Below, one piece after another: positions 39,501 to 51,500 of a stretch of DNA of 64,000 nt. Below the pieces are notes generated by a model. The model had not been told where the DNA came from, did no database searches, and worked only from the letters and a program-made list of their open reading frames with translations. The DNA comes from Ridgeia piscesae (taxonomy: Eukaryota > Annelida > Polychaeta > Sabellida > Siboglinidae). The DNA is taken from the NCBI GenBank assembly GCA_025642075.2, contig JAODUO010001227.1, positions 25,001 to 89,000 of the forward strand, written 5' to 3'. Every line of letters starts with the position of its first letter. The stretch's first letter is position 1. The position numbers were made by a program, and so were the translations under genes.

Positions 39501-42500
39501 TATAAATGTCTTGGTTTGTTTATTACTCGTTACAAATGTTAACTATTGCTTTTCATTGGATTCTTTATTTTGTATGTTTAAAAAAAAAATTAAGTTTTGT
39601 CATCAATGATGCCAATTACAACGTTACAGAACAGTGGCTAGTTGGTAACAGTACACAAATTCATACCTGCTGCTACTAATGAATCGCACCGTAATTCTGA
39701 TATGTCCAAATAAATCAAATTATCTTGACCCTTTTTCTACTAATGTGTTGCAGTGTTCAGCTGATTTATCTTGTTACAACTAACAACTGTTGTAAATGTG
39801 TAAGTGCAGGGTGATAGTGATGAACAGATTTATTCCCACCGCTTACACGTGATCTACAATCTGCCTACGAGAGATTTCTTTCACTTGAGACAGCTCTTCT
39901 TAAAATACACAGTGAATACAACATGAATAATAGTAAATGTACTGCACTTACCTTACTAGATATTTCTGCTGCTTTCGATAGACTTCATCATAACATTTTT
40001 CTACAGCACTCAAGAGACATTTCAGAATTCATGGCGCTACTTTTCAGTGGTTTTGTCTGTCAGATAGCAAAGAATGAACACGCCTGTCTCACTGTCTTGT
40101 CCCAGACATCTTCCATCTGGAGTGCCACATGTGTCCGTAGTCCTGACTCCTCATTTTGCCAACAGATCTTGACCCGGAGACAGGCATGGAGGTAACAGAG
40201 CGAAAACCAGTTAAACTACCAAAGTATGTGTCCAGCTTTGTCTTTGAGATCACCGTGACACCAGCGATGTCACCTATCAGTCGTGTCCTTGTCTACTACG
40301 TGAGGGAAGACGGGGAGACGGTGGCTGACAGCATGAATGTCAACATCAAGAAGTGTCTTCAGAACAAGGTATTCTCAGCTGTTCCTGCCTCCCTTTGTCT
40401 GTGCATATCACTTGCATTGTTCTGGCCTCGTAATGATGAGTCACTTTTGTCTGTCACAACTCTGACATGAACCTCCGCTCTCAGCTGTACTTCCTGTTTA
40501 AGATCTCATATGTGGCATAGTGGTGCAGCGGTGCAGTGGATGAATGATGCAGTTTTGTATTGGTGCTGCCATGTTAGAGCTTGCTCACTCTTTGTGGTTC
40601 CAGTTCACTCAAATGTATGAGTGAGTACCTGGCTATAGACAATGGTGGATGTATGTGTGAGTAGTCATCACACATTACTTGCATCATGGCTGAATACTTT
40701 CTGAAAGGTGAAGGTGAACAGGTCTGTCAGGATGTAGAGTATTAACCCATTTTATCCGGAATACGATTCTAGTCGTAGTTACCCTTTTTATCCGGAATAC
40801 GATTCTAGTCGTAGTTTGCACTTGACACGGCTTCCCTGCACTCTGACGTTTTGGAATCCCATTGGCTGGTTAACACCGAATGACAGTATATCGGGATCAC
40901 TAGGAAACTCATATTTTTCAACCAATCAGCGCCGTTCTGTGGGTATTTGCAGTTCAAAGCGGGTACCCCCAAGCTAAAGTGAAATCAAAGATGGCGTCGA
41001 GTCGTAAAGATCGTTAAATGTTGACGTATTTTGAAGGATAACTCCGCTAATTTACTTCATACTGGTGATGGCAGACAAGTGGATAGACGATATAAGATGG
41101 ACGGTTATGGTATTTGATGCGAGATTTGTCCGTGAAGACATACTTTGAAGCCATCGAAGTGGGTCAACCGACAACGGCATCCATTTCCGCCCACCTCGCT
41201 CCACGCCGTATTTTTGGCGCCAAACAAAGTTAAGAATATTTCCAACGACGGTAACTATTTCATAAATAAAGTGATGTTGAAATGTTGAACAAAGTTGTTA
41301 CTTTATAGTACTTCTTTATTAGTTATAAGAAATGAGCCACAGAATTATATATTGTTGACAGAAAATATTTCAAAAATTTGCATAATTCCACTCAGCGGCG
41401 CCACACGTTGGCGATTCAGTCGACTGACGTGGGGGTATTACAAACAATTTTACATTATGAGATTATTATCCAAGATGTGTGGACAAGTTGTATACCTTTA
41501 TTTTCAGCAGAGATTAATGCATAAAATAAACTCAACTTGCTCGTTGACATGTTGCTTCCTTCATGGCGAAATGTCGCGTGAAAAGTAATGTGCCAAACCT
41601 CAACATAGGTTTGAATTTATTAGACATGTTTTGCCATATGCCACATATAATATATATGATAAAACTATGAGTTTATCGATGCGACTGTATAGTTTATTTT
41701 ATCTACTTTCTAAAGGTATATCACATTTAAAAATTGATTGAGAAATAATAAAGTTATGTCCATTTTAAATGAAGGCCTGTCATTTTTTAATGCTGACAGA
41801 TTGGTTTGAGGAAATGATCAGGAACTGGCTGCAACTCGTCTGCACTAGCTTCAGGATAAAATGGGTTAAGATCTCATATGTGGCATAGTGGTGCAGCGGT
41901 GCAGTGGATGAATGATGCAGTTTTGTATTGGTGCTGCCACGTTAGAGCTTGCTCACTCTTTGTGGTTCCAGTTCACTCAAATGTATGAGTGAGTACCTGG
42001 CTATAGATAATGGTGGATGTATGTGTGAGTAGTCATCACACATTACTTGCATCATGGCTGAATACTTTCTGAAAGGTGAAGTTGAACAGGTCTGTCAGGA
42101 TGTAGAGTATTAAATGCTTTGTACAAGTCAGCTAGGAAGTAGAGTAGAATCCAGGCTGATCTATTGTAGGGACTGGATGCTGCACTGTTTAATAACTTAC
42201 TTTTTTAATTTATACTTTAATGATGTTGAGGTTAAGGGGCTGTAGACGTCTACTGCCGTTGCCTTCCTTCCTCATGTATGCATCTTGGTCCTGTAGAGAT
42301 CGCCAAATTATCTACCCATCTTAATTTTGTATGTATTTATGCAATTTTTTCAAACGTTTAGTTTATGTAAGGTTGGGTGGGGAGCAGTGGTCACGCAGTA
42401 GAGCACCGGACTGTCAATCAAGGGGACAGTGGTTCAATCCCACCTACATTCACCCCACATATGCCTGTGTCTTTCGGAAGAGACACAAACTAAAAGCCGG

Positions 42501-45500
42501 TGGTCCCTTCTATCTGGTGTCTATGCCAGGGGAAGTAAAATATCCCACACGGGATAAATGTGTAACTTGTAGTGGACTCACTAATTCTAGAGAAGGACAA
42601 CTCCTGTGTTAGCCCAAGTTTTGGGCTGTTTGGAGGAAACAACCTCAGTTGCAGATATCTAACAGTAGTCTAACTGTAGTCTTACTACCATATGTGATTG
42701 TGGGTATTCTAATGTTTTATCCAAGAGTTTCCCCTGATGAGGTAATCATTCAGGAGGCCATGCATGACTTCTCCATAGAAAAGATCCACCTATATTGTTA
42801 AAGCCTTGTTTATTTTACTGAGTTTTAAAGTTTGTACTGGGCATTAGTCATATAAGTTGATTACTCATAATGTTAAAATGACTGCCTTGAATTTTTTGGA
42901 ATATGTTTTCGTTACTTGTGTTACAAGAAACTGCATCATTACTGTGTCACATTGCACCCTAATATCAGTAAATAATAATAATAATTGTAATAATAATTGT
43001 AAAACGTATATAGCGCCTAAATCCTAAAAAATATTCAAGCTCAGAACCACAATAAACAAATAAGTCTTTTTCGGCAATGTTTTTTAAAGGGAATTACAGT
43101 AGTCCGGTCGACTATTAATCAGAGCAACTGATATTGTTTTATCAGAAGATAAATACAAATGTCGCCGGATTCGACAGAAATCACATATATGATAGAAACA
43201 TGAGGTGCATACTTGTGAAATGTACTGATCGAAGCTGAAATTACTGTCAAAGACAACATCTGAATTTCGAATTAACTTGCCTTCCATGTCCAACTTCTGG
43301 CTCATCACACACAGCAAGAGCGAGTTTGCTAGTTTAGATAAACGAAAACAGGTTTGCTTATTGTTTCTGCTTTGTGTTGTCGATAGGTGGAGCTGCAGTT
43401 TGGCAAGCAAGAGAAGATGCCAGGCTCAAAGGTTAATGTGAAAGTGAAAGCTGATGCCAACTCTCTGTGCAGTGTCTGTGTTGTGGACAAGAGTGTCCAT
43501 ATCATGGGCGGTGCCAAGCAACTGACCATGGCTAAGGTAGGTGGACATGCAAGTCAGAGACAGTGAGTGTGCACATTTTACGCCTGACAGACATCCTGTG
43601 CACTGTGTGGAAGTTAGCTGGATGATGTTGATTGACTTTGCAAGTCATGACAGTGCCACCTGTGAGAACAATGCAGACATCCACATCACTCTTGCTCTTG
43701 AGTTTTAAAGCCAGCTCCTGGGTTTCATTATTTCATTTACTATTACATTCTTGTGACTACAACATGCATGTTGAAGGTTTGATGCCGGTCAGTTTGTGTT
43801 TTGTTACTTTATTAAGCGTGGAACAACGTTTGCAATTTGAAAAATTCCACCTGCAACAAAGAGAGAGAAAGGTGTTCGCTACACGAAATATTGTACAAAC
43901 CTAATTTAAATAACGATTACGTTACATAGTTACAGGTTTATCTGTATGTTATTTTTAGCCTACTACTATGAATTGTACAGTTTTATGACGATAAATACAT
44001 TTATCTATCAATTTAGGTATCTATCTATATATCTCCTAATCCAAATAAATATGGTAAGTTAGAGACATGGACCACTCTGTACACTACAGACGGTACACAG
44101 TGACACACAGGCAAATTGTTTTCTCTTACTTGATATCTTTAGGAGATCAGAAAAACTGCCAGTTGTCAAATATTCATCCATGTGTACTATGTACGTGTGC
44201 CCCATTCTGATAAACGTGGAGAAAGAGAAACGTATTTGGTTGTATCCCGTGGTACACTGCCTGCACACCTCCGTTGTGTCTCGTGCAGGTGTTTGAGTAC
44301 TTGAACAAGTACGACCTGACTGCGGATTCCTACCCACGTGACCAAGACACTCATTGCAACAAGAAGCCCCGCGGGAACTTTGGTACGTGTTTCTGTATTG
44401 CCTGCAAATAAGTGAGAAATACTTTCCAGTCGGACATAGTTTAATCATTTCAGCAAAACAAGTCCCTTTTGTGGCCGCACGGTGTGTGACGCTTGAATAA
44501 GACAGGCCCCAATTGTGGCATTAGTGTCAGGTATTCAAATTGTTTTTATGCACAATTGTCCTCTAGGTGGAGGCACATGTTCTATATAGGCTTTTAGGCT
44601 GATGCCTTAGCACTGCAATAGTGCTAATCATGGATTATCGTGCTGTTGACTTTTTGAAGATTTGTACATTTTTGTGTAACAGATCACAAAAACCTTCGAC
44701 TGCGGTAATGATGGACGACATTTGCTATGTCACTGATAGCAATTTACCATTAACAGCTTACTTAGACAGATTGGTTTTATAATATTAGTGATGTAATTTG
44801 TCGGATATAGCTGGTGATGATCATTGTAAATAAATAACATTGGTGATAATAGACTTTGTGAACATTACCAACGGAACCAAACCTGCAGCTAACAGCAGCA
44901 GTATATTTGGTCATTATGTCAATTTGTTTCATTTTGTGTGGAAACCATCTTGATGCCATGCACAATAAGGTGTCTCGCTAATCCGCCTGTCTCATATATC
45001 CAACCAAAAACCTCTGGAACCAAAATGTGCGGATAAATGAGATATGTTAATACTGAATATTTGTACACACCATATGTTTGTGCACACCTGTTGTTTGTGC
45101 GGGCATCTGCCCACGGAACACAGCGACTGTTACAAGGATCATTTTGTTAGTCTCGATGTGCATTCGGACAGGTGAGAATTTGCTTTATTTCTGGAGCCTG
45201 AACAAACACAGGTGGTTCATTTGTGAATTAACGTGCACTGTTTTTTTATGGCTAGGTCATCACGTTGCTCCTAAGCCAGGGCATATGCCACGACAGATGC
45301 CACGACATATGATGCCACGACAAGAGAGACACCGCCGCAGCATTTTCTTCCCTGGTGGAGGATTTTCTCGCTTCGTTGACTCCATGACAGCTTTCAAGGT
45401 GAGTAGGGTCCAACCTTGCTTCACGGTGACACCATTAATACAGCCACCTCTCAATTAGGGTCATCCAGATAGAGTCCCGCTTCATCGACTCCATGTGAGC

Positions 45501-48500
45501 CTCTTCAAGGTGAGTGCCTTACGTTCACCTCATTAATACAGCCACCTCTCAATTAGGGTCACCCAGTTAGAGTCCCGCTTCATCGACTCCATGTGAGCCT
45601 CTTCAAGGTGAGTACCTTACGTTCACCTCATTAATACAGCCACCTCTCAATTAGGGTCACCCAGTTAGAGTCCCGCTTCATCGACTCCATGTGAGCCTCT
45701 TCAAGGTGAGTACCTTACGTTCACCTCATTAATACAGCCACCTCTCAATTAGGGTCACCCAGTTAGAGTCCCGCTTCATCGACTCCATGTGAGCCTCTTC
45801 AAGGTGAGTACCTTACGTTCACCTCATTAATACAGCCACCTCTCTATTAGGGTCACCCAGTTAGAGTCCCGCTTCATCGACTCCGTGTGAGCCTCTTCAA
45901 GGTGAGTACCTTACGTTCACTTAATTAATACAGCCACCGCTCAATTAGGGTCACCCAGGTAGAGTCCCGCTTCATCGACTCCATGTGAGCCTCTTCAAGG
46001 TGAGTACCTTACGTTCACCTCATTAATACAGCCACCTCTCAATTAGGGTCACCCAGGTAGAGTCCCGCTTCATCGACTCCATGTGAGCCTCTTCAAGGTG
46101 AGTACCTTACGTTCACCTCATTAATACAGCCACCTCTCAATTAGGGTCACCCAGGTAGAGTCCCGCTTTATCGACTCCATGTGAGCCTCTTCAAGGTGAG
46201 TACCTTACGTTCACCTCATTAATACAGCCACCTCTCAATTAGGGTCACCCAGGTAGAGTCCCGCTTCATCGGCTCCATGTGAGCCTCTTCAAGGTGAGTA
46301 CCTTACGTTCACTTCATTAATACAGCCACCTCTCAATTAGGGTCACCCAGGTAGAGTCCCGCTTCATCGACTCCATGTGAGCCTCTTCAAGGTGAGTACC
46401 TTACGTTCACCTCATTAATACAGCCACCTCTCAATTAGGGTCACCCAGTTAGAGTCCCGCTTCATCGACTCCATGTGAGCCTCTTCAAGGTGAGTGCCTT
46501 ACGTTCACCTCATTAATACAGCCACCTCTCTATTAGGGTCACCCAGTTAGAGTCCCGCTTCATCGACTCCGTGTGAGCCTCTTCAAGGTGAGTACCTTAC
46601 GTTCACTTAATTAATACAGCCACCGCTCAATTAGGGTCACCCAGGTAGAGTCCCGCTTCATCGACTCCATGTGAGCCTCTTCAAGGTGAGTACCTTACGT
46701 TCACCTCATTAATACAGCCACCTCTCAATTAGGGTCACCCAGTTAGAGTCCCGCTTCATCGACTCCATGTGAGCCTCTTCAAGGTGAGTACCTTACGTTC
46801 ACCTCATTAATACAGCCACCTCTCAATTAGGGTCACCCAGTTAGAGTCCCGCTTCATCGACTCCATGTGAGCCTCTTCAAGGTGAGTACCTTACGTTCAC
46901 CTCATTAATACAGCCACCTCTCAATTAGGGTCACCCAGTTAGAGTCCCGCTTCATCGACTCCATGTGAGCCTCTTCAAGGTGAGTACCTTACGTTCACCT
47001 CATTAATACAGCCACCTCTCTATTAGGGTCACCCAGTTAGAGTCCCGCTTCATCGACTCCGTGTGAGCCTCTTCAAGGTGAGTACCTTACGTTCACTTAA
47101 TTAATACAGCCACCGCTCAATTAGGGTCACCCAGGTAGAGTCCCGCTTCATCGGCTCCATGTGAGCCTCTTCAAGGTGAGTACCTTACGTTCACCTCATT
47201 AATACAGCCACCTCTCAATTAGGGTCACCCAGGTAGAGTCCCGTTATCGACTCCATGTGAGCCTCTTCAAGGTGAGTACCTTACGTTCACCTCATTAATA
47301 CAGCCACCTCTCAATTAGGGTCACCCAGGTAGAGTCCCGCTTCATCGGCTCCATGTGAGCCTCTTCAAGGTGAGTACCTTACGTTCACTTCATTAATACA
47401 GCCACCTCTCAATTAGGGTCACCCAGGTAGAGTCCCGCTTCATCGACTCCATGTGAGCCTCTTCAAGGTGAGTACCTTACGTTCACCTCATTAATACAGC
47501 CACCTCTCAATTAGGGTCACCCAGTTAGAGTCCCGCTTCATCGACTCCATGTGAGCCTCTTCAAGGTGAGTACCTTACGTTCACTTCATTAATACAGCCA
47601 CCTCTCAATTAGGGTCACCCAGGTAGAGTCCCGCTTCATCGACTCCATGTGAGCCTCTTCAAGGTGAGTACCTTACGTTCACCTCATTAATACAGCCACC
47701 TCTCAATTAGGGTCACCCAGTTAGAGTCCCGTTTCATCAACTCCATGTGAGCCTCTTCAAGGTGAGTACCTTACGTTCACTTAATTAATACAGCCACCTC
47801 TCAATTAGGGTCACCCAAGAAGAGTCCCGCTTCATCGACTCCATGTGAGCCTCTTCAAGGTGAGTACCTTACGTTCACTTCACTAATACAGCCACCTCTC
47901 AATTAGGGTCACCCAGGTAGAGTCCCGTTTCATCGACTCCATGTGAGCCTGCCTCTTCAATGTGAGTACCTTACGTTCACCTCATTAATACAGCCACCTC
48001 TCAATTAGGGTCACCCAGGTAGAGTCCCGCTTCATCGACTCCATGGAGCCTCTTCAAGGTGAGTACCTTACGTTCACTTCATTAATACAGCCACCTCTCA
48101 ATTAGGGTCACCCAGGTAGAGTCCCGTTTCATCGACTCCATGTGAGCCTGCGTCTTCAAGGTGAGTACCTTATGTTCACCTCATTAATACAGCCACCTCT
48201 CAATTAGGGTCACCCATATAGAGTCTCGCTTCATCGACTCCATGTGAGCAGCTTTAAGGTGAGTACTTTATGTTCAACTCATTAATATAACCACCTCCCA
48301 ATTAGGATCCCGCTAGAATAGTCCCAGTTTGATTACTCCATGACAGCTTTCAAGGGGAGTATGGTCAAGTTTCAATTCACAGTCACCTCAATTAAGTTTT
48401 GAGTCGTTTAGGACATATCACTCATCCATTATTGTGTCTTAATACGTGTATCAATTGTAATTTCAGTTTAGGAGCTAAAATTGTGAGTTTTGGGAAGAAT

Positions 48501-51500
48501 GAGTTTCTGCTATCACAGCAAGTGGACAGAATTAACATGTCGAATAAAACTTTCCTGTTCACTTACAATAATGTCTTTCTCCATTTTCATGTGTATATGA
48601 TCATGTTGTTATAAAAACAAGCAGTTTTGTTTTTTCCTCTCAAATAAAGTATTACTATCAGTTCAATGATCATGGGAGTTTTGTTTGACGTGTTAATTCT
48701 GTCCAGATTTTGAAAGCGCATTCTTCCCAAAACTTACAATTTATAACTAAAATTAATATGTCATCGACAAGGCACCACATCTGTGATATTTTTAAATATT
48801 ACTTTCGTTGACTACAACCATAAGTTTACCTAAGAGCCTGAAACAAGTCTTGAGGAAATGTCATTGGTCTGGACTGACCCGTTACTGTACGAGAATATGT
48901 TATGATTTGCCATTGTGACAATGTTACAGGAGACAGGTGTGACAGTAATGTCGGATTTGACCTTGGAGACACGACCTTGTGAGGGTCACCGAATAACCAT
49001 GTATCGGAAAATGACGGCCCGCGGTATGCTGGGTAGGTGATTCTACTCCAAAATTATTTTCAAATGAAAAAGAAACCATGTCGTTATTTTGTCACATGCA
49101 CACACATTTATGTAATTCTTTTGTAATATATGCATTGTATAAAGGCCCATCACAGACATGCAGTAAGATTACCGTAAATCCTGTATTACTAGCCGCACCC
49201 CTAATTAAAGCCGCACCCCGACTTTTGATCTAAATCCCGAATTTCTTCCGCACTATTTTATATCGGCAAAACCCTTATTTAAAGCCGCACCCTGACTTTG
49301 AGCCAAGACCATTAACTGCGTGCCACATACTGCCGTAGCGCACGCAATTTGGAAACATTTTAATGTGTTTCATAAGTCATAACTTTGCTAATAATGATCA
49401 TAAAGGAATAACAAAGACTCATTATTGTAATGCATTTATAATGACGACACAGTATGTATTTTAATTGGAATATTTAGAGAGAAAAAAAACGGGACAAAAA
49501 TTACCAGAATTTCACCATGCTATCAGAACATAATTGGGTGGCAGAATGTCCATACATCCAACGAATAAAATGTAGCCACATATTTAAGCTATTCAATGGT
49601 GCTAAAATTAAAAAAAATATGTTAAGAAGCTTTTGTATCTTGACCCAGAAAGCAAATGCAATTAACTCCGTTGTCAGTGGCTGGGAAGCCCTGGTAGAGT
49701 GTGGTGTTATTTTGACAATCGGCATGAAGCCTGGCTTTTGCAAATGTGTGAACATTGTTCTTGGAACTGAGATTAAAACTAATGTCAGAGCAAAACAGAC
49801 AGCTGGGGATTTATGCCAACAAAGGACGATGACATAATATTTATTCACCGGCGCGTGCCGCAGCGGCAACGACACGGACACACTACACTGAACGACATCG
49901 TCATGACATTCGCGACAGCGTTCTTTGACAGCGACAATACTACAATAGTTCTGACAAAGGATTATAATTATTAACTGTGAAAGGAATTATTTCATCATGT
50001 TTGATGATGATTGTCTGGTGCACGCGGACCCACGGCAACGGTCAACGGTCAACGATGTTGCCAACATTGAAATGGATACATGAAATGCGCCGCCGAGCCG
50101 TTCCCTTCCCCGACCTAGCCAAGGCATTATTTGACGGCGACGATGAAAGGGACTTTTGTGGATTTTAACTGTGACATGTTTTCATATTCTGATCATTGTA
50201 TCTGAACATGTTATGCATGGACATGGGATTTTATTAACTGTGTTATATATCATTTGTTTTGCACAAGTGGCAATTGTAATACAATGTGTTATTTATAAAA
50301 CTGGCTTCGTTTCTTTGGTAAGTTGTTCACGTTTAGAGTGAATTTTTTTTTGACCCAAATCATACATGTTAAGTTTTGGAAATGCCAATGTGGGAGATTT
50401 ATACGTAAATCGGAGGTTTTTGGGGGGAAACGGTATTTTATACGTAAATCGGAGGCTCTTGGAAAATGGGGCTATTATATGTAAATTAGGTTTTTAACCA
50501 TAAATGCAAAGAATATAATACAAAAAGGAATAAATTCCACTGATTAAGATATTGACATAGATATTGTTATATGAATTAACTTACTCTGGAGCAAAACCAT
50601 TCTTGAAGCCATGAACAATATTCAATATTAACATAGATGTTTTATCATAATTATATAATACCACAAATATAATAAATTCCCTGGTAATCTCATATAAAAA
50701 ATGATGTGTTGCTGTTTGGCCCTCGTGAATTAAAAAGAAGGCTTAGCCTTGGTGATAGAACAATAAATATTATAATGTTCAGTAATTTACATCTTGTGTT
50801 CTAGGTATAAGCCTAACATTGGCATATTTGTTCAGCTTCTGATATGCATGAAAAGCAGCAGCATCTACATATTTTGTTACACAACTAACATAATCTTTAC
50901 ATGTAAAACTTGAATATGGAATTCATTTTCATGAGCTGGACTGAGCCATGGTGACACAGGCCCGACTGGAGATATTTAAATAAGCATGTTTTCGTCTGTT
51001 AAAGATGTTTTTCATTTACATGTCAAATGTACTCAAATAATAAAGCGCTTAGCAAAGGTACATACATTTACAAACATGCACATGTAATGTAGATGTATGG
51101 ATGGACATTATTTGTATAGATGTAAACGGATTGCAGTTTGTTCTACAAGACTGGAACGTACACAGTGGGCGATAATATGGTATCGAAGCGGCTCGCGGCA
51201 TTTCTATAAAGCTGATAAACAATGTCAGCGACAGGCAATGTGTAGGTCTTGTACTTAGGTATTTATTAGACTGTTTTTAATGTTCAGTCATCACAGTAAG
51301 ACGTGATTTAAATAATTCCAATTCAGGTCATTGTTCAAATCGTTGTCCGCGCCCGGTGGTGTCTGTGAGCGATTAGCTCAGTCTCAGACTCGATTGCAAT
51401 TAGTTAACTGGCATTGCTATTCATTGTGAGGCGACTCTGAAAAACACTTGAGACAATGCCCAGCCAGAAATAAACCAATTATCCGCACCCAGTAAAGTAA

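Noticed and set aside
49501..49881. Overlapping 126- and 106-codon frames on opposite strands as genes
   Set aside because: They lie inside a TA-flanked transposon and mirror each other. No recognisable domain, and most likely decayed element sequence.
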